A stretch of 64,000 nt of DNA from Portulaca oleracea (GCA_029582165.1 CM055872.1:46884195-46948194), one strand, 5' to 3'. Numbered from the stretch's first letter, positions 18,613 through 30,145 are shown. Numbers and translations: made by a program. Notes: generated from the sequence alone by a model not told the origin.

Positions 18613-20133
18613 ATGGATGGTCACGATAATTCCGATCGAGAGGAATCAAGCCGCCGGGGTAGCCCTCAACTTCGGGCTATCGATAGCCGATTCGCCACCC
18701 ATGACGAACAATTCTCCACCATTGATCGCAACCTTAATGCCATTATGGAGCGTCAAGCTCCACCCCGAGTTGAACGATCGAGGCGTGCACCAAGCCCTAT
18801 CCGTCCTCCTCCCAACTTTGAATCAAGTGACGATGCTAGAGGCTCCCCTCGACGCCGTCCTCGTCGAGAAGTGCATGATCGGCCACCTCGTGACGACTTC
18901 CAAGACGTCAAGATAGACATCCCCGAGTTTAATGGTACAAATGATCTGGATGACTACATCGAATGGGTCCAATTGATGGATAGGATCTTCGAGACGAAGG
19001 AGTATGATGATGAGAAGGCTTATAAGGTCGCGAGCTTGAAACTCACCAAGGTCGCCTCGCTTTGGTTTGAGAATATGAAGGTACATCGGGTTCGTGAAGG
19101 AAAGGCAAGGATTTCTACTTGGACACAACTCAAACAAGTGATGAATTGCCATTTGTTGCCCCACATTTATAAGCAAGACGTCCTACGGAGGCTATATGCT
19201 CTTACCCAAGGCAAACAATCCGTCGGTGATTACATCTCGGAATTCGAGCAACTTCTTATTAAAAGTGGCCTTCAAGAGCCGGAAGAAAAAACGATGATGC
19301 GATTCTTGAATGGGTTAGATCCTTCTGTTGCCGAGAAGGTTGAGGTTCAACCCTACTATTCGATGGACGATTTGTGTAGTTTGGTTCTCCAAGTTGAGCG
19401 AAGGAGAATGGAAAAGTCCGATACCAAACCCTTGTCTAGACCCGTCTACTCACCATCTAGCCGACCCCCTCCGGATGCAAACACTCTGAAGTCTATTGAG
19501 ACACCCAAGTCCACACCAGAACCAAGGATTGACAAAGGAAAGGGACTTGCTACGGTGACTCCAACGGAACCTCCTCGACGGACGGAAGGCCGGAAGTGTT
19601 TTAAGTGTCATGGTTATGGTCATTTTCAAGTCGATTGTCCAAACCGACATACTTTGACACTCCAAGAGGTCCATGACATCGATGATGAGCTTCGAAAGGC
19701 TCAAGAGGAACCCGAAGTGTTGGTTGAAGATGCGGTTACTAGTGATGAGGAGAATGCTGCCCCCGTATCCCCCGTACGTAGAGGCGCTTATGTTTTGATG
19801 AGAACTTTACATACCCATGAGACTCCCCTCGACAAGGCCCAAAGGGAAATGTTGTTCCAAACGCAGTGTTTTGTGGGTGAAATGGTGTGCACTCTTGTCA
19901 TTGATGGAGAGAGTTGCATGAACGTCGCATCGACCACTATGGTAGAGAAGCTTGGCTTGCCTCTATTACCGCACCCTCGACCCTATTCACTCCATTGGCT
20001 CAACAATCACAAAAGTGTCAAGGTAACTAAGCAAGTCTTAGTAAATTTTTCTTTCAGATCTAACTACGATGATTCCCTTGTTTGTGATGTTGTCCCTATG
20101 AGCGCTTGTCACATTTTATTGGGTCGTCCATAG
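18613..20133 (+). CDS. Gag-protease polyprotein, 506 aa
   Basis: An uninterrupted frame. Residues 1-100 are charged and Arg-rich. About 105-250 is a retrotransposon gag capsid-like domain starting DIPEFNG and including SLWFENMK and a FLNGLDPSVAEKV stretch. Residues 329-342 form a CCHC zinc knuckle (C-x2-C-x4-H-x4-C). The C-terminus is an aspartic protease with the active-site region at D431 (IDGESC) and a final LLGRP flap. Related elements usually have DGGSC or DSGS at the active site, so Gly-to-Glu next to the Asp may impair activity. A TAG ends it right after LLGRP, just before the usual linker to RT. Gag packages element RNA into cytoplasmic particles. Confidence 0.93.
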   Translation: MDGHDNSDREESSRRGSPQLRAIDSRFATHDEQFSTIDRNLNAIMERQAPPRVERSRRAPSPIRPPPNFESSDDARGSPRRRPRREVHDRPPRDDFQDVKIDIPEFNGTNDLDDYIEWVQLMDRIFETKEYDDEKAYKVASLKLTKVASLWFENMKVHRVREGKARISTWTQLKQVMNCHLLPHIYKQDVLRRLYALTQGKQSVGDYISEFEQLLIKSGLQEPEEKTMMRFLNGLDPSVAEKVEVQPYYSMDDLCSLVLQVERRRMEKSDTKPLSRPVYSPSSRPPPDANTLKSIETPKSTPEPRIDKGKGLATVTPTEPPRRTEGRKCFKCHGYGHFQVDCPNRHTLTLQEVHDIDDELRKAQEEPEVLVEDAVTSDEENAAPVSPVRRGAYVLMRTLHTHETPLDKAQREMLFQTQCFVGEMVCTLVIDGESCMNVASTTMVEKLGLPLLPHPRPYSLHWLNNHKSVKVTKQVLVNFSFRSNYDDSLVCDVVPMSACHILLGRP

Positions 20134-20626
20134 CAATATGACAAGAAAACGGTGCACAATGGGTTGAACAACTCTTACACATTCACCCATAAAGGCAAGA
20201 AGATCAAGATACTTCCCATTTCTCCCCAAGAAACCGAAACTTCAAAAGCCGTGATAGGTAGTGAGTTGAGAAACCTTCTCATGATGAGCGAAACACGGGA
20301 TGAGTGTGCTCTTGGTGAGGACGAGCTACCTCTTGCTTTGTTTTTGCCTTGTAGCGAGCCTAGTGAGGTTGAGCGTTCCCAAGCACCACATATATTTCCC
20401 CTACCGCCCCTTGACCCCTCACCTCCACAAAACAAGCCTTCTTCTACTTTCTTGCATATGGACGATGGGTACATTGTGGGATTTGAAGATTTGTGGGTTG
20501 TCTAGCATGATTGCTCGTGGCATTTGGGATGATCGAAGTTTACCGGAGTCAATTGAAGGGAAGTGTCCTTGTTTTAACCCCCACGAGTTGAGGGCAACTC
20601 TTCTTCAAGAGGGGGAGTATCAATCG
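20134..20626 (+). pseudogene. Post-protease linker relic and polypurine tract
   Basis: After the TAG at 20131-20133 the same frame continues, with NSYTFTHKGKKIKILP and similar linker residues that in autonomous relatives lead to RT, to a stop near 20503. No RT follows. The region ends in the purine tract CAAGAGGGGGAG (20607-20618), the expected plus-strand primer before the 3' LTR. Confidence 0.7.
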
Positions 20627-21714
20627 TGTCGGGCTCAGGTCTGAACTACCAAAGCCTGGCTCGTAGATGATGGCAAGAAGGGACGAATCCGACCTAACAT
20701 TTCAACACTAAACCCGCTCATCCGGACATGTTCAAGAACCGTTATACCTATTCAAGGGGTGGATTGATGAGTATCGAGTTGTCGTGGTTAAGGCGATTCG
20801 TCCGACGTTGGAGCTTGGAGAGGCTTGGGTTTCGCCCCACCAACCCCATGGGCCTCGGGATCATGCCGAGTCGTCTCGGGACGAGAAGCATCGAAGAATC
20901 GAGGTTCAGGTATAGTCCCGAGGACAACAAAGTTCAAGCGCGACAAGCGAGCGTCGGGAGCGAGGCGATCGCGCCGTCGCCCCAAACCGTCGAGCCCGCG
21001 ACGTCTCGATTGGGTCAGCTAAGAAGTGGAGCAGAACAAATCCGACGCCGCGACAGGAAGTGTCACGCCCGTGACAGACAAACTTCACGCCCGCGACGTC
21101 CCTGGTCGCGCATGCGCCCTCGACCAGCCTAGGCCAGCGACGGTTGGTGGCGGACAGTAGCATGTCGCGCCCACGATCTTCCTAGTCGTGCCCGCGACCC
21201 CCCTTGCGACGCGCGTGCTGTTTCGTTATTATGTTGAGTTTTAACCTAATTTATGTTTAGTATAAATACCATGTTCAACACTCTTTTCTAGGAAGCTGAT
21301 GTTAATGAATGATATGCTGAGGCATTTCTAGGGTTTCTCCCTTTTCTCTCAAAAATCTTTTTTTTACTTTATCTATGGTTAATGGTGGTGTTAGCAAGTC
21401 ATTCCTTTATTGATCATTTGGTGGATGTTTCCTTTATAATGGTCATGGTGGGGTGTTAGGTTTTGGTGGTGGATTCTCCTTTATCCAAAATCATATCCAA
21501 TCCCTTTGGTGATCAAGGTTCATTTATTGGTTGATTTTGATTATTATTCAAGTTCATGGTTAACAATGATTCAAGCATGGGTGTTTGAGAGTTGCTTCAT
21601 TCTCTCTCTATTATGTTGATTGTGGATGCTCAAGAGGTCTTCTCTCATCTTCTCTTCAAGAACTACTCAAGCTAAGTTTATTATTCAATCCACCGCACAT
21701 CGGGAGCCGCTCCA
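20627..21714 (+). repeat. 3' LTR of gag-protease element
   Basis: 1,088 bases, direct repeat of 17173-18263 including the palindrome array (20960-21200) and the TATA-like TATAAATACC at 21262-21271. Differences are scattered substitutions and small indels, several of them inside the palindrome array. Confidence 0.93.
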
Positions 21715-21990
21715 GTACTTGAGACTGAATTTAGAGAACATTACTACCCGCCAAGCAATATGGTTTTTGATAGTGGGTTGCTCCATGATGAACTTGATGG
21801 GATTGCTTTCAGCCACCATGTATACTGTGCGGGGGAGCATGTAGTGCCTCAACTTCTTAGTTGCCCAAACTAAGGCAAGTGCCATCTTTTCTATGTTAGC
21901 ATACCGACTTTCATAATCTAAGAATTTCTTGCTCAAGTAATAGATGGCGCTCTCCTGTCTTTTTACCTTTTGTGCTAGCATAGCTCCCAT
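21715..21990 (-). pseudogene. Tat RNase H (Ty3/gypsy RT-linked)
   Basis: The frame shows MGAMLAQ, then AIYYLSKKFLDYESRYANIEKMALALVWATKKLRHYML and SNPIKFIMEQP, the helix region of the RNase H following a Ty3/gypsy RT, with the catalytic Glu in the IEKMALAL segment. It stops where the gag-protease element has inserted. Upstream it connects with the RT through a broken segment (21990-22060). Confidence 0.85.
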
Positions 21991-22059
21991 TGCACAATTT
22001 GTTACTGTAAGGTAGAGGAGGAGAGGCTCATCTGGTACTAGAGGTACAAGAACCGGGGG

Positions 22060-23056
22060 ATGTTATAGGTATTCCTTGATCTTGTCAAAGGCCGCCTCAC
22101 ATTGATCATCCCATTTTTGCTCCCTTTCTTCAATTTCTTAAATAGGGGCTCACAAGTCATGCTAATCTTGGATATGAGGCTACTAATATATTGTACTCGC
22201 CATAGGAAACCCTTGATTTCCTTCTCTGTCTTTGGCGGTTTCAGTTCTTGGATTACCTTTATTTTGGAAAGATCCACTTCTATTCCTCGTTGGCTGACCC
22301 TATAGCCCAAAAGCTTCATCGAGGTAACCCCAAAGGTACATTTTGCAAGGTTGAGTCTCATTTTGTACTTGCAGAGTCAGAGGAAGAACTTACGGAGATG
22401 TACAATGTGCTCATATCTTGCCTTGGATTTAACAATCATGTCATCCACATATCCACTTACTTATGCATCATGTCATGGAGTAAAGTATTAGTAGTCTTTT
22501 GATACATTACGTCGGCATTTTTGAGACCAAACAACATAACCACATAGCAATATGTTCCCCAAGGGGTGCGGAACGACATTTTCTCCATATCTTCTTCGAC
22601 CAATTCTATCTGATTATAATCATCATAGCCATCTATGAAGGATAAAAACTCGTGTTCGCAAGTGCTATCCACCAATATATCGATCTGAGGTAAAGGGATA
22701 CTATCCTTAGTACTAGCTTTATTGAGGTCTCTGAAGTCTACACACATGCGCACCTTCCCATCTTTTTGAGGCACAGAGACAATATTGGCTATCCACAGTG
22801 GGTGTTGCATTGCTTTAATGAATTTAACATTGAGTTGTTTAATCACCTCTTCCTCGATCTTCTTAGCCCATTCTGGCTTGATTCTCCTAGCCTTTTGTCG
22901 TACCAGCTTAGCACCGGGGAGTAGTGGTATGGTGTGCTCTGTGATATCCCTGTCAATTCCCAACATATCCTCATAAGACCACGCAAATACATCAACGAAC
23001 TCCTTGAGTAGTTCCACGAAAGCTAATTGTTCTCTCATCGTCAAAGAACTACCCAA
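22060..23056 (-). pseudogene. Tat reverse transcriptase
   Basis: The minus-strand frame from 23056 shows FVDVFAWSYEDMLGID, WIANIVSVPQKDGKVRMCVD, FRDLNKAS, FLSFIDGYDDYNQIEL and FRTPWGTYCYVVMLFGLKNAD, RT blocks typical of Tat elements. A frameshift just upstream of the YVDD box (about 22440-22450) puts the catalytic DD in another frame. The thumb continues in 22361-22038 with KCTFGVTSMKLLGYRVS. The frameshift prevents an active enzyme. It would normally follow protease in one polyprotein. Confidence 0.9.
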
Positions 23057-23059
23057 CTT

Positions 23060-23650
23060 TGGCTCCCGAGGCTGCTCTTCTATTCATACATTTATGCTAA
23101 TGGTGTCTTCTATTACTGCCATTTTATGCTCATGTTCATCCGACATTTCTTTTAAGGGTTCAGTAAATTCAAGATTATTGTTGGTGCAACATTTCAGGGG
23201 AGAAGGTAAAGAATCGGACTAAGCAGAAATGTTCATTTTATTGAATGCGGAAAGGAATACATCGCCAGCTGACTCTATGCTAGCCCCGACCGACTTAAAA
23301 GTGGGTCTTCTTGAGGAGTCAGATTATCCCCATTAGCTGGAGGATGGTTAGGGACAGCCACTGGTGTGGTGGTGTTCCTATTGTTATGACGACCTGATCA
23401 TGTAAGTAATGCCTCCTCGGTCGGAGTTTGCCCTTCCCCGTTGCTTTCGACCCAATCTTTGCCGGAGTTTGCGTACTCATATTCATCATCCTCATCACTG
23501 TCAAAAATTCCATTGATGGATAGCACTTCATGAATTTCAAATGTTGTTGAAATGGAATGAGCCTCTTCAACTATAAGGGATGATGGGTCAAAGCACGTGG
23601 TACTACTAAAGATAACATTCGCATGTTTAGGCATGGGTTATCCTTATTGT
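23060..23650 (-). pseudogene. Tat gag-pol linker region, protease not found
   Basis: Minus-strand frames at 23634-23398 (FDPSSLIVEEAHS, FDSDEDDEYEY) and 23222-23060 link gag to RT. Acidic, low-similarity sequence typical of the gap around protease is visible, but no DGGS or DSG active site is recognised. The protease has been deleted or has decayed. Confidence 0.5.
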
Positions 23651-23659
23651 TAGGCTTCC

Positions 23660-25110
23660 TTGCTGCCTTTGGCATGGGGAGTGTTCCCTGCCCTTATCAT
23701 ATCTTTTATCTTACTCTTAAGGGACCAACACTTCTCAATACCATGCCCACTGCAACGGTGATAGCGACAAAACTGATTTCGATCCTATTTCTATCCTTTA
23801 ACTTCCAGCTCATCACTTGGCAATACAAGAATCCCTTTCTTGAGTAACCTATCAAGGGCTTGAGCGTATGATACATCTAGGAGTGTGTATGTCTCATATT
23901 TAGGCACAAATCATCCTCGACGTTGGATGGAATTAATATCAACAATTTTAGGAGGGTGGCTAGATGCAGTATTAGCTCTCCTGTTGGAACTAGATCTTTT
24001 CCAAGTGGGTGTTGTGGTTGTTTTGTGTTGTTCATGGATTCCATTTGTACACAAATTCCCTTCAGATAAAGTGGATAGGAAGATAGTAGAGTACAAAACT
24101 ACATCGATCCTATTGAGGGGCACCAACCGCATGAATTCCTCAGTATGATGAGTAAGATTTTCAGATGGCCTGAACTTGATATTGGGCATCTCAATCTTAT
24201 CGGCAACGTTTACGACTAGGTGGATGGCAAAGGCACATCTGTGTACTTATCAGCGAAGCCCGGAACAATGTTCATCATCTTAGAAAAGTTTTCAAGCTTT
24301 TGCTCTAGGGACCTGATAGCTGGATCTTCGGTAACCTTGAGAACCTTTGAGGCTACCTTAGATTTTCCTTTGAATGATCCTGAACCTTCTAACTCATCTC
24401 CCATAGGCGTCTTAACGAGTTTAGGATCAGATTCGTACCCTTGGACTTTCTCCACATCATCATCTCCTTCAGTGTTTAAGCCCAACTTCTCATTGAATTT
24501 GGTGAGGCCTTGTAACATGCCATCCATCACCTATTGTTGCTCATGGAGCCTCTTCCCAATCTTTTGCTCTTGCTCTAGGGAGTTTGCAAAGACTAGGCCT
24601 TGCATCTTAGTGTACAGATCCTCCAGCTATTTTGAAATGTTGTCTTCAGCGCCTTGGACAGGGATCTTCTGGAATCCTTTTTCAGCCATGATACGAACTC
24701 TGACTAGAGTGACTGACGGATCGTAGTTTGGGTTCAAAATCAATCGGCCAGTACGCGGATCTCTAATGTGGACCTGGAGTGGATCTCCTATCGTGTCTGT
24801 ATGGAAATTTGTTAAAGACTCGATCATCGACATGTTCTCGCCTCGATGCACTTTTCCTATATAAAGTTTATAGGTAAAGTGTGGGAGGTATTGCCCGTCG
24901 GAATTCAAGGAAGCCTTGGAGTGTAATACCGGTGAGAGAAGAGACCAAATGCTTGGCGACGTAGAGTGCATCTGGAGCGTTACCGTCGTGGTGAGAATGA
25001 TGAATGCTTGAGTTTTTTGAAGAATTTCAAGGGAAGAAGAACTTGAACACCTTAGGGTTTGCATAAAACCTTGGTAAGGAGAGTCCACAACCTTGGCCTA
25101 ACATCCCGCC
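23660..25110 (-). pseudogene. Tat gag, multiply broken
   Basis: Frames at 25088-24627, 24530-24216 and 24189-23911 read IMAEKGFQKIPVQG, then DPAIRSLEQKLENFSKMMN and MPNIKFRPSENLTHHTEEF, resembling gag of this group with internal deletion. A C-x3-H...C motif (CRYHRCSGHGIEKC) near 23750-23700 is the Tat-type zinc finger. Stops and frame changes separate all parts. Assignment relies on order relative to RT and on the zinc finger. Confidence 0.65.
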
Positions 25111-25344
25111 ATGATAAAATAGGATAAAACCATCATTAATCACTAAAGAAATGATTTGAACACGACCAAAGATTGATTGGAGAAAGTAAACAAGATTTTT
25201 GGGGAGAGGCATGAAGAGCACTCTAACAGTTCATTCACAATCACATAATCTACCCAGAAAATGAGCCAACCGAGTATTTATACAAGTTAGCAAAGTTCCA
25301 AAACACAATCGTTTTGGGTTACAAAAGTTCGGCAGAAAAAAGAC

Positions 25345-25620
25345 CCGTCGTGGGCGCGACAGGGCAGCTACCCAGCAGTAGTTGTCGCGGGCGTTACGGG
25401 TTGGTTGCGGGTGCGACCGACCAAAACTTGAAGGGGGCGCTGTCCCCGTTTTCCCAGCCCTCAACAGCGTCTTTCATTTGCAAGAGAACTCAACTCCCTA
25501 GAACAAACGTTGGCAGCTGTTGACCAAACGCTGCAAGCGGTTAGCAGCGGAGCTCAAAATTCATGCCCCGACCCAGGGCATCGCGGGCGCTATAGATAGG
25601 GTAGCGGGAGCGACGGTGCT
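25345..25620. repeat. Short-palindrome words in Tat LTR region (GCGCCCGCGA type)
   Basis: Plus strand shows GTCGTGGGCGCGAC, GTCGCGGGCGTTACGG, GTTGCGGGTGCGACC and ATCGCGGGCGCTATAG. On the element's own strand these read as variants of GTCGCGCCCGCGAC, the word found in two other LTR families in this window. Confidence 0.8.
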
Positions 25621-26439
25621 GCCGCGGTGTGGCGGTATGGCGGTACAAGCTCTGGCGGGCGATGCTCGCTTCCTACTTGTACCATATTGAACCGAAACAA
25701 AAACCCGAGCCTCGATACCTCATAATATAACATCTCAAGACGGACCGGTCCGGTCCCGGGGTCTCCGGGGTCGGTGGAACAAACGAGCCTCGTTAGAAGG
25801 CCTCGAAGCCCATCCAATGGATTGCCGAGACTACCCTTGTGTTTCCGGATTTCACCGGGAATTGTACCTCGAGATTCATCGTGGTTGAGGCTCCTCGCTT
25901 GGCAAAGGACACGAGAGATGAGAACGGAACCCGAGACTCTTCAGCATCACACAAGTAGTGGCCGCCCGCTCACGGGGCAAATCTTTGGTTAATCCTAACG
26001 AACGCATTTGTACTCCCCTGTCAAAAGACCCGTGAGTAGCCTAGTATGCAAGATGCCTAAAGAATAATAAAATTGTGAAACAAATCAACTTTGTCCCTTT
26101 TACAATTTCAAAATAAAATGATTTTTTCAAGTTTTACCCTCTTTTTAAGTTTAATTCCTTAGTGGATTGCCAATCTGTATGACCCCGGAAAAAGGAGAGG
26201 TGTTGCACACCTTTCTTTTTTTCCATTACGCTACATAAGTTGTAACTGAGAGCCGACTAAGGTTGCTTAATCCTTAAATAGGGATGTTTTTATTCTTTAT
26301 AAACAATTTCGATCTTTTGTAGACCTTATCCGTGTCAACTCACTCTAAGCTTGGTCGAATCATTCAAACAATGTACTGATAACCACCTAATTCCAAATAT
26401 GGGGTCGAATGGAACACAACGGGCCACTGGACTGACCCC

Positions 26440-27600
26440 AAAATTGTGCGACCATGCGTAGAGTCAGGCTAGAGGCCCATTTTTTTTCGCCCAAGGAAAA
26501 TGGTCTAGGATCCATCTATGGTCGTGCGACCTTGGCTAGATTCTATACAAATTTTCTTTGGGTCGGACCACTAATGTGAGTGTTGGGGATATCAATCCAT
26601 CTTAATTTGTATAGAACGTCGAGCGTAAGAGTTGAGTTATACCGGTTAAGATATGGAAAAGAGGAGTCGTCAGTTGATTTAAGGAAATCAACGAACTAAA
26701 AAGAAAGAAAGTAAACTCCAGTTTACGAACCCCAATTCCAAGCCTGGGGGTAAGGTTACGAATGCCTGTTTTAAAACAAACTCTAATAAAATCGAGTTTA
26801 GAACGAAAGAGAGCGGGGAGAAGTTTTAAAGGTTTCACAATGTCATAGTCATCATGCAAAATGTAATGTTATTTAAAAGAAATGAGGCACAAAAGCTTAC
26901 AATATGATCGTATGACTACATAATAACAACAAACAAGACGATCGAACCTTGCTTGAGGACAAGTGCTAATCAGGACGAGCAGTTTGGATGATTAAGGTTG
27001 CGATATGTCAAGACTTTATGTATATAAAAAGAAAACATATCGAGACTTGATGTATATAAAAAGAAAAGAATTTTGAGATAAGAATGAGTAAAAGTGGAGA
27101 GTGTTTATGGTGAGAGTTGATGATAGTTGTTTAGGGGAGAAGTTGATGATCTTAAAGGTAGGATGAAGAGGCATTTATAGGGGTTGATGGAGGTAAGGTG
27201 ATGGAAAGTAGCGGGGGGCATGATCCAAAGATCATGCCCATGATCATTGTCAAGGTTGTGTGACCTTTGACCCAACATGAGTCAAAGGCACCAAGGCGAG
27301 GATCAAGGGACCAAATGGAGGGAGCTGGCGCGTGAATTTTAAATTCATTCGAGTAAGGTCGTGCGGCCAATAGCGTTCAATCACACAGATAAGTGACATG
27401 GCAAGGAGTGGGCCACTTTTGAATTATGTGAGTCGTGCGGCCTTGAGAAGGTCTTTGGACCAAATTTCGCGTGATGGGCCTGGTCTCCTCTTAGTCAAGG
27501 TCATGCAACCTTTTTCTCTTTCTCTTAGGCCTTTGCTAGTTCTTGGGCTAGAGTCTTTTATTGGCCAAAGTCACATGCCTTCGTGCGGCTAGCCAAGCTT
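26440..27600. repeat. Dispersed GGTCGTGCGACC-type short palindromes
   Basis: Copies and variants: GTGCGACCATGCG near 26446, GGTCGTGCGACC near 26519, GGTCGTGCGGCC near 27357, GTCGTGCGGCC near 27432, GGTCATGCAACC near 27499, CGTGCGGC near 27581. Each pairs a GGTCG half with a CGACC or CGGCC half. Confidence 0.65.
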
Positions 27601-27648
27601 TGATCCTTGTTCCCGCATAACTTTCTGGTACAAAATTCGGTGTCTACA

Positions 27649-28740
27649 TATATCTATTGATATAGACCATGGTATGTTATGAATTTTCACAAAAAGGGAA
27701 GAATATTATTTATCACACCAACTTATTGTCACTGTAGATAAAATTCAACTCAGCTTGCAAATAAAAACTTCATATATAGATGTCAAAGGTCAAAAACCAG
27801 AAATCTGGAACCAAAACACAACATTAACAGCAACAATGACAAATCAAGCAGTAGAAAACAGACAACAAGATCAGAGGTGATGATGTACCAGATGAGAGGT
27901 GATGATATACTTCTAAAGGCTACAACCATATGAACCTTTGGGAATTGAGGGAATCAATTTTTAATTACTAAAGATTTTATCCTACAATGTCCCCCTATTT
28001 TGTCTATTTAATTAATTTTTCAGCCTTTTTACAATAGTAATGATTTAGAAGTTGGGTATTTATCTTGCTTCCAACCAATCTTGGCCACATCTTTATCTGA
28101 CATTAGTTGTGACAGTCATTTTGAGTCAGAAAGTGTCTAGAGATGTACCTAAAGTTTAAAAATACTTAATTATAGAGTCCAACGTATCGAAAGGAGAATA
28201 ACATGTTCCAAAAAGCTAGAAAGTAAAGTTTTCTATAATTGTCCGAGGTTCTGTACCCAAAAAACTAGAAGCTAGAGTTTGTGTGGAATTGTCAAAGGCA
28301 TCAGATGGTTTGCAACTCTTCAATCACTTTTTCGGTTGACGGGGGCCTTGTGTCATCTTGAGAACTCACTCTTTAGCGAAAGTGAGAAGTCTCACGACCT
28401 TCTCTTTTGTGCAACCACTGTTTTGAAGTTTATTGTGTATGAATTGTTTTCAGTCTGTCACCTTGATTGTGGAACCAATATGGTTTTTTCGAAAATCAAG
28501 CGGACTTTCTTTTTTGAATTGTTTCCAGTCTGTCACCTTGATTGTGGAACAAATTAAATAGTGTGAAGAACTCCACGGCAAAGAGGCAAAAGGACGTGGA
28601 AAGAGAGTTTAATTAGGGTTAGGATTAGGAAATAAATTAAATTAATAATTAGAGATTAATCTTGACCCTTCCTTTAATATTCAAGGGCTAAGATTCCAAG
28701 TTCTTTAGTTCTCATTGTAACCCTTAGTTCTCAATGGATA
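27649..28740. other. Unassigned spacer with a short direct repeat
   Basis: No gene recognised. GAATTGTTTTCAGTCTGTCA with following CCTTGATTGTGGAAC starts near 28441 and recurs near 28517, a two-copy direct repeat of about 76-base period. Some low-similarity frames cross it but show no domain. Confidence 0.5.
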
Positions 28741-28957
<217 letters not shown>

Positions 28958-28962
<5 letters not shown>

Positions 28963-30145
28963 ACTGCTTATTCTGTAAAAACTCATGAAGAAATTATTAG
29001 TTTACAAAATGGTTTGCAAACTATTTCTTTAATTAAACCTGAATCTATAGAAAGTCATTTGAAGGCTAAATATAGATTCATGCATATTGGTTTATTACAA
29101 GTAGCGGTTAAACCTTTTGTCAAAAGAGGTGTCAATTCGCCTATTTATCTGGCACTCAAAGATAAAAGGCTTAAACGTTACAAAACTTCCCTTCTAGCTA
29201 TGGTACATACTAATATCCATAATGGTCCTATATTTTTTAATTGTTATCCAGATTTTTCGGTTGATTTAACCTGTCCAATGACTTTAGAGGCTTTAAAACT
29301 CGATGTACATATTCAAGGAGACGAATTTCTTGATTTCAAAAATTTTGCTGTTATGTATCGAGTTTATTTTCGCCTTATGTCTACAAATTTAAATACCAAG
29401 TATTTAAGCCCTCTTCCGTCTAATTCAAAAGAAACTGTTTTACTACAAATTTCCGATGACAAACCGACTATTTTCACTGCAAAACTTTTAAAGTGGGATG
29501 AGATTAAAATTCCTGATGAACTTGAGATAGAGAATGCTCAACCTTTTTCTCAATTAGAAGAAAAGGACATAGATCAAATCATAGAAGAACCATATGGTCG
29601 GGTTATTCTACGATTTAAATCTATGCGTGAGTAAACCTCTCGACCTAGCTCTTCTCATTCGAGAAAATCTTTTTCCGATTTCCAATCTAGTCGCTCAGAC
29701 TATTTTAATAATTCTCAGCGCTTTCGTTTTACAAATCCTATTCCTGAACCTGTTCCAAATGAGCCTTCTTCCCCTACAGCTTCAAGCGTAGGCGGTGGAA
29801 TCAATGTTCTTACAAAATTAGGATTCCAAATAGACTGGTCTTATTTGAAGGAAGATTATTATTCCTTGACAAATAAAACCAATCGTGATTGGTTTGCAGT
29901 TTTCAATAAAGACTTCAAATCACACATTAAAGCCGCTTGGATAGCCGATATGGAAAGGCTATCTATTAATATTCCTTTCTTTATTTGGTTCCCCACCTTT
30001 ACTTCTAAAAAGGGGATTCCTGCACCTTATACTATCCCAGCTATCAATGTTCAAACCAATCTTTTCAAAAACTGGCATTTAGCGGATGGTATAACTATTA
30101 CAAAGATACATCCACCATCCACTCAGGCTATTAAATTGCATTTGC
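28958..30145 (+). pseudogene. Pararetroviral movement protein and following ORF1 segment, inverted copy
   Basis: The frame through 29634 lies in the 30K-superfamily movement-protein region of ORF1 ([43 protein letters not shown]). A TAA near 29632 interrupts it. The same frame resumes with SSSHSRKSFSDFQSSRSDYF and then, in 29768-30145, WSYLKEDYYSLTNKTNRDWF, a segment downstream of the movement protein in ORF1. The N-terminus is missing because the copy begins at the TA repeat. Movement proteins let such viruses pass through plasmodesmata; this copy is broken. Confidence 0.85.

Larger units (their letters stand above)
17173..21714 (+). mobile_element. Non-autonomous gag-protease LTR retrotransposon (TR-GAG-like), complete
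   Basis: Direct LTRs at 17173-18263 and 20627-21714 begin TGTCGGG and end TCCA. A tRNA-Met primer site follows the first LTR and a purine tract (CAAGAGGGGGAGTATC) precedes the second. The interior has one long frame for gag plus protease and no RT, RNase H or integrase. It interrupts the minus-strand Tat element between its RNase H and aRNH. The flanks share TACTTGA near the junctions, but no exact 5-bp duplication is evident. Mobilisation would need pol from a related Reina/chromovirus-type element. Confidence 0.9.
15470..27648 (-). mobile_element. Tat-type Ty3/gypsy retrotransposon, nested and truncated
   Basis: Reading right to left: a long LTR-like region starting TGTAGACACCGAATTTTG at 27648, gag relics (25110-23690), RT (23056-22060), RNase H (21990-21715), an additional archaeal-type RNase H (17255-16641) and integrase zinc-binding domain (16640-15470). 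The additional RNase H between RT-RH and integrase is diagnostic of the Tat group of plant Ty3/gypsy elements. A TRIM and a gag-only LTR element have inserted into it. The integrase core and left LTR are missing, and several frames are broken. Confidence 0.85.
25230..27648 (-). repeat. Long LTR-like/5' region of the Tat element
   Basis: On the minus strand it begins TGTAGACACCGAATTTTG at 27648, a start typical of Tat/Ogre LTRs, and runs to the gag side near 25230 with a TATA-like TATAAATAC at 25273-25281. It contains GGTCGTGCGACC-type words (26440-27600) and GCGCCCGCGA-type words (25345-25620). No matching 3' LTR exists at the truncated left side and no primer site is recognised, so the inner boundary is uncertain. 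Confidence 0.55.

Noticed and set aside
18389..18649. Minus-strand 86-aa frame upstream of gag
   Set aside because: It lies in the leader between primer site and gag start on the opposite strand; no similarity seen.
25590..25992. Small GC-rich frames suggestive of a host gene
   Set aside because: No domain, and the region lies in the LTR-like part of the Tat element with palindrome words and a TATA box.
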